Source of the DNA: CAVQKZ01 sp963837325
GTDB lineage: Bacteria; Actinomycetota; Actinomycetes; Mycobacteriales; Jatrophihabitantaceae
NCBI GenBank assembly: GCA_963837325.1
Contig: CAWIMV010000001.1
Span: 1,178,001 to 1,242,000, forward strand
DNA length: 64,000 nt
Reading direction: 5' to 3'
Position 1 is the first letter of the stretch; every line of letters starts with the position of its first letter. Both the position numbers and the translations under genes were made by a program. Below are positions 32,704-39,800 of the stretch, in pieces. The notes beneath the pieces are model-generated. The model was not told the DNA's origin and did not search any database. It worked only from the letters and a program-made list of their open reading frames with translations.

Positions 32704-33168
32704 TCAGGTGCGTCCCAGTCGCTCCTGCGCTTCTCGCAGTGTGCGGTCCCTGGGCAGCCAGTCGGCGAGTACGGCCGGGAATCCCGCCGCGGCGGCCGCG
32801 CTGATCACCTCTGGGTCATCGTCGACGAACGCGGCAACCGGCCGGGCCGCCAGACTTCGGAGCACGTCGACCTTGTAGAGCCGCGCCGGTCGGTGGTCGC
32901 GCCCGGGGCGCAGATGCAACTCGATGCCGGGCAGTCGATGACGGGTCAGCCAGTCCGCAGTCGTAGCGCGCAGCCAGGCCGGGCGCCCGGTGAGCCAGAC
33001 GATCTCGTGCTCCCGGGCGAGATCATTGACCAACCGCGCACCCTCTGGCAGTAGCGGGTCTTCGGCAGCCGCTGCGAAGAAGGCGGACCAGGAGCGGGGC
33101 GGGTCCAGATGATGCAGCCGATGTCGGACGTCGGCGACAACGCCGTCGATGTCGAAGACCGCGAGCAC
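32704..33168 (-). CDS. HAD-superfamily phosphatase (polynucleotide 3'-phosphatase-like)
   Basis: A 154-residue single-domain HAD protein. Motif I is FDIDGVVADV (nucleophile and general acid Asp), motif II WLTGRP, motif III Lys in RLYKVDVL and motif IV VDDDPEVIS. The compact size without a cap domain resembles the phosphatase domain of polynucleotide kinase/phosphatase and small actinobacterial HAD proteins; the substrate is unknown. GTG 33168 is chosen because TAGGGT (minus strand, 33181-33176) ends exactly 7 nt before it; GTG 33177 lies inside that -10 box. It is divergent from guaB1. Confidence 0.75.
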   Translation of the reverse strand: MLAVFDIDGVVADVRHRLHHLDPPRSWSAFFAAAAEDPLLPEGARLVNDLAREHEIVWLTGRPAWLRATTADWLTRHRLPGIELHLRPGRDHRPARLYKVDVLRSLAARPVAAFVDDDPEVISAAAAAGFPAVLADWLPRDRTLREAQERLGRT

Positions 33169-33175
33169 ACGGCCC

Positions 33176-33204
33176 ACCCTAAAGGCCGCCGTGCTCGATA
33201 AGCT
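33176..33204. promoter_or_regulatory. Divergent back-to-back leaderless promoters (HAD gene and guaB1)
   Basis: On the minus strand TAGGGT (33181-33176) serves the HAD gene. On the plus strand TAAGCT (33199-33204) ends 5 nt before GTG 33210 of guaB1. The two starts are only 41 bp apart and neither has a ribosome site. Confidence 0.55.
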
Positions 33205-33209
33205 GTCTC

Positions 33210-34643
33210 GTGCGCTTCCTCGAGCCGGTCCCGCCCTTCGAGCTGACCTATGACGACGTCTTCATGGTCCCGGCCCATTCCGACGTCGCGTCGCGTTTCG
33301 ACGTCGATCTCACAACTTCAGACGGCAGTGGCACGACAATCCCACTGGTCGTCGCAAACATGACCGCAGTCGCCGGCCGCCGGATGGCTGAGACGGTCGC
33401 CCGCCGCGGAGCGTTGGCGGTGCTGCCGCAGGACATCCCGCTGTCGGTCGTCAGCGACGTGGTGGCATGGGTGAAACAGCGGCACCTTGTCGTCGACACC
33501 GCGATCACGCTGTCGCCACAGAGTCCGGTCAGTGACGCGCTGGCATTACTGCACAAGCGGGCGCACGGGGCGATCATCGTCGTGGACGACGAGCGTCCGG
33601 TGGGTGTCGTGACGGAGGCCGACTGCCTCGGCAGTGACCGCTTCGCCCAACTGCACCAAGTGATGAGCGCCGACCCGTTGACGCTGACCGACTCGGTGGA
33701 TCCGCGGCGGGCGTTCGAGATCCTCGACGGCGGGCGTCGCAAGCTCGCGCCCGTCATCGACGCCGAGGGCAAGCTGGTGGGCATCCTCACCCGCACGGCG
33801 GCGCTGCGCGCGGCCCTCTACGAACCTGCCGTAGACGGGAACGGCCGACTGCGGATCGCGGCGGCGATCGGGGTCAACGGTGACGTCGCGGCCAAGGCGG
33901 CCGCAGTGCTGGACTCCGGCGTGGACGTGCTCGTCGTCGACACCGCGCACGGGCACCAGCAACGAATGCTCGACGCCCTCGGCGCGGTGCGCGCACTGCG
34001 GCCCCAGGTTCCGATCGTCGCGGGCAACGTGGTGGCGGCTGAGGGTGTTCGCGACCTTATCGCGGCCGGCGCCGACATCGTGAAGGTCGGTGTCGGGCCG
34101 GGAGCCATGTGCACGACGCGGATGATGACCGGCGTGGGGCGCCCGCAGTTCTCGGCGGTGCTCGAATGCGCGGCGGCTGCGCGTGAGCAGGGCAAACATG
34201 TCTGGGCCGACGGTGGCGTGCGCCATCCCCGAGACGTCGCGCTCGCGCTCGCGGCCGGTGCGTCGGCGGTCATGATCGGTTCCTGGTTCGCGGGAACCTA
34301 CGAGTCGCCCGGTGACCTGCAGACGACTGCCGACGGGCGCCAATACAAGGACAGCTTCGGCATGGCGTCGGCCCGCGCGGTCGCGAATCGCACGGCCGGT
34401 GAAGACGCGTTCGAACGGGCCCGCAAGGCGCTGTTCGACGAGGGCATCTCGTCCGGGCGGCAATATCTCGACCCGCAGCGTCCCGGCGTCGAGGACCTCA
34501 TCGACTCGATCGTGGCCGGGGTCCGCTCGGCGTGCACCTACGCGGGCGCGACGAACCTCGCCGAGTTCCATGAGCGGGCGTTGATCGGCATCCAGAGCGC
34601 GTCCGGGTACGCGGAGGGACGCCCGATCTACGCCGGCTGGTGA
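33210..34643 (+). CDS. guaB1: GuaB1-type IMP dehydrogenase family protein (probable GMP reductase)
   Basis: A 477-residue TIM-barrel protein with a CBS pair inserted at about 95-200. The catalytic loop Cys is in GAMCTTRMMTGVGRPQ, and the N-terminus FLEPVPPFELTYDDVFMVPA is characteristic of GuaB1 rather than of true IMP dehydrogenase GuaB2. Mycobacterial GuaB1 has been shown to act as a GMP reductase, recycling GMP to IMP, with CBS-mediated nucleotide control. GTG 33210 is set by the leaderless promoter. The gene corresponds to Rv1843c and is followed by the trpS attenuator. Confidence 0.9.
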   Translation: MRFLEPVPPFELTYDDVFMVPAHSDVASRFDVDLTTSDGSGTTIPLVVANMTAVAGRRMAETVARRGALAVLPQDIPLSVVSDVVAWVKQRHLVVDTAITLSPQSPVSDALALLHKRAHGAIIVVDDERPVGVVTEADCLGSDRFAQLHQVMSADPLTLTDSVDPRRAFEILDGGRRKLAPVIDAEGKLVGILTRTAALRAALYEPAVDGNGRLRIAAAIGVNGDVAAKAAAVLDSGVDVLVVDTAHGHQQRMLDALGAVRALRPQVPIVAGNVVAAEGVRDLIAAGADIVKVGVGPGAMCTTRMMTGVGRPQFSAVLECAAAAREQGKHVWADGGVRHPRDVALALAAGASAVMIGSWFAGTYESPGDLQTTADGRQYKDSFGMASARAVANRTAGEDAFERARKALFDEGISSGRQYLDPQRPGVEDLIDSIVAGVRSACTYAGATNLAEFHERALIGIQSASGYAEGRPIYAGW

Positions 34644-34675
34644 ACGCCTCGCCGCTTCTGGCTTGGCCGTCCCGG

Positions 34676-34681
34676 TAGGCT
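34676..34681 (+). promoter_or_regulatory. -10 element of the trpS leader transcript
   Basis: TAGGCT ends 6 nt before ATG 34688 of the leader peptide. It is a leaderless start for the attenuator transcript. Confidence 0.6.
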
Positions 34682-34687
34682 GTGACC

Positions 34688-34726
34688 ATGCTCGACTGCA
34701 GCGCGCTGTGGCGGCCGTCCTACTAG
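34688..34726 (+). CDS. Tryptophan leader peptide of trpS (12 residues)
   Basis: ATG 34688 to TAG 34724-34726 encodes MLDCSALWRPSY. The single Trp codon (34709-34711) lies just before and partly within the base of the first hairpin. It is too short to be a functional protein; its position behind a leaderless promoter and in front of mutually exclusive hairpins identifies it as an attenuator peptide whose translation senses charged tRNA-Trp. Confidence 0.75.
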   Translation: MLDCSALWRPSY

Positions 34727-34782
34727 GACGGCCACCAACCGCTGCCACACCCTCACCCGGGCCGTCCGCACCTGGACGGCCC
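34713..34782 (+). terminator. Transcription attenuator with two equivalent, mutually exclusive hairpins before trpS
   Basis: Segment 1 GGCCGTCCT (34713-34721) pairs with segment 2 AGGACGGCC (34725-34733). Segment 3 GGGCCGTCC (34759-34767) pairs with segment 4 GGACGGCCC (34774-34782). Segments 2 and 3 are also complementary over 8 bp and can form an antiterminator. A ribosome stalled at the Trp codon would cover segment 1 and free 2 to pair with 3, allowing readthrough. The 3:4 hairpin is followed by TTGCTGT rather than a long T-tract, as often in high-GC hosts. Confidence 0.8.
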
Positions 34783-34829
34783 TTGCTGTGCCCGGTTGCG
34801 GACGCCCCTGTCTGCTCAGGAGGCACTTC

Positions 34830-35846
34830 ATGTCCCGCATCCTCACCGGCGACCGCCCGACCGGGCCGCTGCACCTCGGCCACTATTTCGGCACGCTGGC
34901 CAACCGGGTGCGTCTGCAGCGCGCCGGGCACGAGCTCTTCGTCGTGGTGGCCGACTATCAGGTCATCGCTGACCGCGACCACCCGGGCGAACTGCCCACC
35001 GTCGTCTCCGAACTCGTCCTGGATTACGTGGCCTGCGGGCTCGACCCCGAGGCGACCGTTGTCTTCCCGCACAGTGCCGTGCCGGCGTTGAACCAGTTGT
35101 TACTTCCGTTCCTGTCTCTGGTCAGCATGGGCGAGTTGACCCGCAACCCGACCGTCAAGGAAGAGATCAAGCTGGCGGGACGACGCTCGGTGAACGGCTT
35201 GATGTTCACCTACCCGGTGCACCAGGCCGCGGACATCCTGTTCTGCAAGGCCGATCTCGTCCCCGTGGGCCGCGACCAGTTGCCGCATCTGGAGTTGAGC
35301 CGATCGATCGCGCGGAGGTTCAACGAGCGCTACGCGGCCATCTTCCCGCTGCCCGAGCCGCTGCTCGGTCAAGCCCCGGTGCTCGGCGGCTTGGACGGTC
35401 GCAAGATGGCCAAGAGCCTCGGCAACGGCATTGCCCTCAATGACCCGGTCGACGTCGTAGCGGCCAAGGTCCGCGGCGCCCGGACCGACTCCGAGCGGGA
35501 GATCAGCTACGAACCGGCCCGGCGGCCGTACGTAGCCAATCTCCTGCAGATCGCCGGCCTCTGCGCGGGCCGGGAACCGGAGGCAATTGCCGCGGCCGTC
35601 GGTTTCGGCGGGGCGGGCGCACTCAAAGAGGTGGTGATCCAGGCAGTGTGTGACTTCCTCGCGCCCATCCAGCTGCGGCGCCGCAGTATCGACCACGGCG
35701 ACGCCCGGCAGATACTGGCGCGGGGGGCCTCGATCGCGAACCGGGTTGCCGACCAGACCCTCGACGAGGTCCGGCTGGCGATGGGGATGTCCTACACCGT
35801 CGACGTGCGGCGCGCCGACGCCCGGTGTGTGACAGTGGAGGGGTGA
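34830..35846 (+). CDS. trpS: Tryptophanyl-tRNA synthetase, auxiliary (TrpRS-II-like) type
   Basis: A 338-residue class I synthetase. The HIGH motif is HLGH (15-18) in RPTGPLHLGHYFG and the KMSKS motif is the variant KMAKS in LDGRKMAKSLGN near 190. The N-terminal ILTGDRPTGPLHLGHYFGTL, NPTVKEEI and the GRDQLPHLE segment resemble the second TrpRS of Deinococcus and the indolmycin-resistant auxiliary TrpRS of Streptomyces more than the housekeeping enzyme. ATG 34830 has AGGAGG 6-7 nt upstream. Expression is expected to rise when charged tRNA-Trp is scarce, via the leader attenuator. A second trpS elsewhere in the genome is predicted. Confidence 0.88.
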   Translation: MSRILTGDRPTGPLHLGHYFGTLANRVRLQRAGHELFVVVADYQVIADRDHPGELPTVVSELVLDYVACGLDPEATVVFPHSAVPALNQLLLPFLSLVSMGELTRNPTVKEEIKLAGRRSVNGLMFTYPVHQAADILFCKADLVPVGRDQLPHLELSRSIARRFNERYAAIFPLPEPLLGQAPVLGGLDGRKMAKSLGNGIALNDPVDVVAAKVRGARTDSEREISYEPARRPYVANLLQIAGLCAGREPEAIAAAVGFGGAGALKEVVIQAVCDFLAPIQLRRRSIDHGDARQILARGASIANRVADQTLDEVRLAMGMSYTVDVRRADARCVTVEG

Positions 35847-36793
35847 GTCACGAGCAGGCCGCAGCCCCGCGCGTAGCTGCGCCGACGGGCAGCGCGGACC
35901 GTCGCTGGCTGCTGGCCGCATTCGGTGTCGTCGTGGCATTCATGGTCGCCGAGGTGATCGCCGGATTGGTCGCGCACTCGCTGGCATTGATCACCGACGC
36001 CGGGCACATGATCACCGATGCCGCGGCGCTGCTGGTCGCCGTTATCGCGTCGAAGATCGCGCAGCGGCCGGCCAAGGGTGCCTACACGTACGGCTTCGCC
36101 CGCGTCGACGCGCTGTCTGGACAGGCGAACGGCATCACCCTGCTCTTGCTCGCGCTGTGGTTCGCGGTCGAGGGTATCCGCCGACTGATGCAGCCGGGCG
36201 GGGTGCACGGTGGTGTGGTCGCGGTGGTCGCCGTGATCGGCGTGGCCGTGAACGTGCTGGCCACTTGGCTGGCCGCTCGGGCCAACCGGAACAGTCTCAA
36301 CGTGCGCGGCGTCATGGCCCACCTGCTGACCGACATCTGGGCGTTCGCGGCCACCTTCGTCGCTGGCGTCGTGATCCTCGCCTCGGGCTGGACTCGTGCG
36401 GATGCGGTGGCCTCTCTGCTGGTTGCCGCGTTGATGGCCTGGTCCGGATTCGGACTCGTCCGGGCAGCCGGGCGGGTGTTCTTGGAGGGCGCGCCTCGGG
36501 GGATCGACCCGGACGCCTTGGGCCCTGATCTGGCCGCCGTCGAGGGGGTCGCCGAATTGCACGACCTGCACGTCTGGCAGATCGGTTCGGGGGAGTCCGC
36601 GCTGTCGGCCCACGTCCTGGTCGGGGTCGCGTACGACTGCCACGAAGTGAGTTCTCGCCTGCGCGCGCTCCTCGCCAATCGTTACGCCATCGGGCACGTG
36701 ACCCTGCAGGCTGACCACGCCGACGCGCCGGCCCACGACGCGGACCATTGCGAGGACTCACACGGGCAGGTCCACCTCGGGCCCGCCCCCTAG
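35843..36793 (+). CDS. Cation diffusion facilitator (zinc/cobalt efflux)
   Basis: A 316-residue CDF transporter with six membrane helices. The metal site is HSLALITDAGHMITDAAALL (HxxxD in helix 2) and HLLTDIWAFAA in helix 5; a cytoplasmic domain follows, ending in a His/Asp-rich tail (HADAPAHDADHCEDSHGQVH). It should export Zn or similar divalent ions against protons. GTG 35843 overlaps the trpS stop by 4 nt; GTG 35825 is an alternative six residues longer. Its coupling to trpS has no obvious functional reason. Confidence 0.88.
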   Translation: MSHEQAAAPRVAAPTGSADRRWLLAAFGVVVAFMVAEVIAGLVAHSLALITDAGHMITDAAALLVAVIASKIAQRPAKGAYTYGFARVDALSGQANGITLLLLALWFAVEGIRRLMQPGGVHGGVVAVVAVIGVAVNVLATWLAARANRNSLNVRGVMAHLLTDIWAFAATFVAGVVILASGWTRADAVASLLVAALMAWSGFGLVRAAGRVFLEGAPRGIDPDALGPDLAAVEGVAELHDLHVWQIGSGESALSAHVLVGVAYDCHEVSSRLRALLANRYAIGHVTLQADHADAPAHDADHCEDSHGQVHLGPAP

Positions 36794-36903
36794 TTGGCAC
36801 CCGCGGCCGGTTCGCTGGCCGGCACGGGCGGACGCGGAGAATGCGAGAATTGCGGCCAGGCGCCGCACCCAGCGAGGGTGCGGCCGGATGGAGAGGGTTG
36901 CCG

Positions 36904-38292
36904 GTGTTGGTGCCCATGTCGCCGACCGACTCGCTGTTCTTGATGGCCGAGTCGCGCGAACACCCCATGCACGTCGGCAGCCTGCAACTGTTCCAGCCGC
37001 CCGACGGCGCCGACGCGCTCGACGTGCGCTCGATGTTCGACGCCGCCATTGCTGCCGACGAGGTCGCACCACTTTTCCAGAAGCGGGCCCGACGCTCGAT
37101 CGCGTCGCTCGGGCAATGGGGTTGGGAACCCGACCGGGCGTTCGACCTGGAGCACCACGTGCGGCGCAATGCCCTACCGCGCCCGGGGCGGGTGCTGGAA
37201 CTGCTCGCCCTGTGTTCCCGGCTGCATTCCACCCTGCTCGACCGGCACCGTCCGCTCTGGGAAATTCACCTGATCGAAGGACTCGACGACGGTCGCTACG
37301 CGGTCTACTTCAAGGTGCATCACTCACTCGTCGACGGAGTGTCGGCGCTGCGCATGTTGGCCCGCACGTTCACCGAGGACCCGGATCGCCGCGATATGCC
37401 GGCCCCCTGGGCGCCCACCGATCCGGAGCCCCGTGAGCGTCAACGAGATGCGAACCAGGTGCCGGCGTCGGTCCTGCACAGTGCGCTGGATGTGTTGGGC
37501 GACGCGGCCGGACTGGTGCCGGCGCTGGCTCGCACGGTCAACCGCGGCCTGAGCGAGCAAAGCGGACCCCTGTCGTTCTCGGCTCCCAAGACGATGTTCA
37601 ACGTGCCGATCACCGGCGCCCGCCGCTTCGCGGCCCAGTCGTGGCCGATGGAGCGCGTGCGGCAGGTCGGCAAGGCCGGCGAAGCGACCGTCAACGACGT
37701 GGTGCTCGCGATGTGCTCGGGCGCACTGCGCGGGTATATGCAGAGCCTGGACGCGCTGCCCGAGACGCCGTTGATCGCGATGGTGCCGGTGTCACTGCAT
37801 TCCGATGGCCCGGCCAGCCCCGACGGCGGCGGCAACGCCATCGGTGCCGTGATGTGCAACTTGGGCACTCATCTGGACGATCCGGCCGCGCGGCTGCGTA
37901 GCGTCCACGAGTCGATGATCGAGGGCAAGGAGTCGCTGCGCGGGATGAGTCAGCTCCAGATCCTGGCCATGAGCGCCCTCGGGATGAGCCCACTGGTCGC
38001 CTGGCCGTTGCTGCGGCTCAACGGCGTGCTGCGGCCACCGTTCAACCTGGTGATCTCGAATGTTCCCGGCCCGCGCAAGCCGATGTACTGGAACGGCGCC
38101 CGGCTCGACGGGTTGTATCCGCTCTCCATCCCGCTCGACGGCCAGGCGCTGAACATCACCTGTACCAGTTACTCGGACGAGATCGCGTTCGGCCTGACGG
38201 GCTGCCGCCGGACCGTGCCGCACCTACAGCAGTTGCTCGGGTATCTGGACAACGAGTTGCGCGCCCTGGAACAGGCCGTGGGAGTGGCGTGA
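36904..38292 (+). CDS. Wax ester synthase/diacylglycerol acyltransferase (WS/DGAT)
   Basis: A 462-residue WS/DGAT acyltransferase that would make triacylglycerol or wax esters from acyl-CoA. The catalytic HHxxxDG motif is HHSLVDG at 139-145, and the conserved N-terminal block reads MSPTDSLFLMAESREHPMHV. The C-terminal part carries the typical NLVISNVPGPRKPMYWNGAR. GTG 36904 is chosen for its GAGAGGG site 6 nt upstream; ATG 36916 is a downstream alternative. It is the first gene of a three-gene unit with two membrane proteins. A storage-lipid enzyme is common in soil actinobacteria. Confidence 0.9.
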   Translation: MLVPMSPTDSLFLMAESREHPMHVGSLQLFQPPDGADALDVRSMFDAAIAADEVAPLFQKRARRSIASLGQWGWEPDRAFDLEHHVRRNALPRPGRVLELLALCSRLHSTLLDRHRPLWEIHLIEGLDDGRYAVYFKVHHSLVDGVSALRMLARTFTEDPDRRDMPAPWAPTDPEPRERQRDANQVPASVLHSALDVLGDAAGLVPALARTVNRGLSEQSGPLSFSAPKTMFNVPITGARRFAAQSWPMERVRQVGKAGEATVNDVVLAMCSGALRGYMQSLDALPETPLIAMVPVSLHSDGPASPDGGGNAIGAVMCNLGTHLDDPAARLRSVHESMIEGKESLRGMSQLQILAMSALGMSPLVAWPLLRLNGVLRPPFNLVISNVPGPRKPMYWNGARLDGLYPLSIPLDGQALNITCTSYSDEIAFGLTGCRRTVPHLQQLLGYLDNELRALEQAVGVA

Positions 38293-39080
38293 ACGGTTGG
38301 GCGCTGTTCGCGGCGGTTTTCCTGGCGTGCGCGGTCGAGGCCGTTGAGGCCCTGACGATCATCCTGGCCGCCGGTACTGCGCACCGGCAGTGGCGCTCGG
38401 CCTTCACCGGGATGGCTTCCGGGCTCGGCGTGCTCGCCGTCATCGTCGCCACGTTGGGTCCGGCCCTGACCGCAATCCCGTTGCAAGCGTTGCGACTGGT
38501 GGTCGGTGCGCTGCTGCTCATCTTCGGGCTGCAATGGTTGCGCAAGGCCATTCTGCGCTCAAGCGGACACAAGTCGCGGCATGACGAGGACGAAATCTTC
38601 CGCACCCAGCTCGCTGCCGCGCAGCAGGCCGACATCCAGCGCCGCGGAGCGGTTGCCGACTGGTACGCGTTCACCCTGTCGTTCAAGGGCGTGCTGCTCG
38701 AAGGGCTCGAGGTGGCGTTCATCGTCGTCACATTCGGCAGCAACGCCGGGGACGTGCCGGTCGCGGCGTTGGCGGCGGGGGCTGCCGTTCTGGTCGTCGC
38801 CGCGCTGGGCATCGCCGTACGGGCACCACTGGCACGCGTGCCTGAGAACAGCATGAAGTTCGTCGTCGGCATCATGCTGACGGCATTCGGGACGTTCTGG
38901 GGGGCCGAGGGCGCCGGGGCGGACTGGCCGGGCCGCGACGCTTGCTTACTGGTGATTGCACCGGCCATCGCGATCTTCGCCGTCGCACTGGTGCTGCTGC
39001 TGCGCAGGGTCGCCCCGCCGGGGATCAGGGGACAGGCCGCGAAGATGCGCGCAGGTGCGATCGGAGGACGATCGGTGTGA
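38289..39080 (+). CDS. Polytopic membrane protein with duplicated E-x-x-E motifs (COG4280-like)
   Basis: A 263-residue protein with about seven hydrophobic helices. Two internally similar helices carry acidic motifs inside the membrane: CAVEAVEALTIILAAGT near the N-terminus and KGVLLEGLEVAFIVVTFGS in the middle. This duplication recalls FTR1-type iron permeases (REGLE) and TerC/GDT1-like cation carriers, so an ion transporter is plausible but unproven. A cytoplasmic loop of 40 charged residues (SSGHKSRHDEDEIFRTQLAA) separates the halves. GTG 38289 overlaps the WS/DGAT stop by 4 nt. Confidence 0.7.
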   Translation: MNGWALFAAVFLACAVEAVEALTIILAAGTAHRQWRSAFTGMASGLGVLAVIVATLGPALTAIPLQALRLVVGALLLIFGLQWLRKAILRSSGHKSRHDEDEIFRTQLAAAQQADIQRRGAVADWYAFTLSFKGVLLEGLEVAFIVVTFGSNAGDVPVAALAAGAAVLVVAALGIAVRAPLARVPENSMKFVVGIMLTAFGTFWGAEGAGADWPGRDACLLVIAPAIAIFAVALVLLLRRVAPPGIRGQAAKMRAGAIGGRSV

Positions 39081-39304
39081 CCAGCCGGCTGCGCGCGTTC
39101 GGGGCGTTCTGGTACGACTTCGTTATCGGCGACGACTGGCGGGTGGCAGCCGGCGTCGTGGTTGCGCTGGCGGTGACGTACGGGCTGTCGGTGACGACGA
39201 CGCTGCCCGTGTGGTGGGTGCCCCCGGCGGCGGTCGTCGTGCTGCTCCCGTACAGCCTGATCCGGGCCGTGCGCAGGTCAGGCGCTCTGTCGGACGGGGG
39301 CTGA
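39077..39304 (+). CDS. Small membrane protein after the COG4280-like gene
   Basis: A 75-residue protein with two hydrophobic helices (VAAGVVVALAVTYGLSV and VWWVPPAAVVVLLPYSLI) after a short N-terminus RLRAFGAFWYDFVIGDDWRV. The FWYDFVIGDDWR pattern is found in small partners of COG4280-type proteins in other actinobacteria, suggesting a two-component membrane complex. GTG 39077 overlaps the previous stop by 4 nt and has GGAGG 9 nt upstream. Its 3' end overlaps the convergent STAS gene by 27 nt. Confidence 0.65.
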   Translation: MTSRLRAFGAFWYDFVIGDDWRVAAGVVVALAVTYGLSVTTTLPVWWVPPAAVVVLLPYSLIRAVRRSGALSDGG

Positions 39305-39637
39305 CGGGCGACCGTCGTCGACGGGCTCGATCGTGAACACGGTGTCGAGACCGGTCATGGCCAACAGTTTCCGGACCCGCTGCGAGACCCCCCGAAGGCT
39401 CAGTTCCTTCGACAGCGAGCGGGCGGCGTTGCCGATCGTGACCAGCGCGCCGAGGCCGGTGGAGTCCATGAACGTCACGTCGGTCAGATCGATGACCAGG
39501 ATGGTCGCGTCGGTGCTCTTCAAGCTCAGCAGGCCCATCGCCGCCAGTTGATTGGCGACGTCCAGGTCGATTTCCCCGCCCACATTGAGGTCGCATCGCT
39601 GTCCGTGCTCGCTGACGTCGATCGAGAACAGCGCCAT
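39278..39637 (-). CDS. STAS-domain anti-sigma factor antagonist
   Basis: A 119-residue SpoIIAA-like protein. The phosphorylatable serine is in FMDSTGLGALVTIGNAARS, preceded by the VIDLTDV strand; the N-terminus GEIDLDVANQL is also typical. It would bind an anti-sigma kinase in a partner-switching stress pathway; no kinase or sigma-B gene lies nearby. ATG 39637 has GAGG 8 nt upstream. The coding end overlaps the neighbouring membrane-protein gene, so antisense transcription is possible. Confidence 0.88.
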   Translation of the reverse strand: MALFSIDVSEHGQRCDLNVGGEIDLDVANQLAAMGLLSLKSTDATILVIDLTDVTFMDSTGLGALVTIGNAARSLSKELSLRGVSQRVRKLLAMTGLDTVFTIEPVDDGRPSAPVRQSA

Positions 39638-39786
39638 CTGGCGTCCTCACGTGCCGACGATGTGGATGCTCGCGCTTGGCGCTCGCAACATCGAACGGCG
39701 TGATAGTCGAGGTGGCTTGCGGCTAAGCCCTAGCACAGACTACCGCGCGAGCGAGCCCGATGGCGGGCTTTGCAACGATAGTTATG

Positions 39787-39800
39787 CGAACATATGTTCG
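39787..39800. promoter_or_regulatory. SOS (LexA) box overlapping the dinB start codon
   Basis: CGAACATATGTTCG is a perfect 14-bp palindrome of the actinobacterial SOS-box form GAAC-N4-GTTC, and its centre contains the ATG of dinB (39794). TAGTTA at 39779-39784 can be the -10 element. LexA bound here would cover transcription start and initiation codon together. Confidence 0.88.

Noticed and set aside
32287..33054. 255-codon plus-strand ORF between znuB and guaB1
   Set aside because: Overlaps the DUF5999 and HAD genes in antisense and shows no protein features.
34788..34829. trpS start at GTG 34788
   Set aside because: Would start just after the terminator hairpin and give a nonsense N-terminus; ATG 34830 with AGGAGG matches the family.
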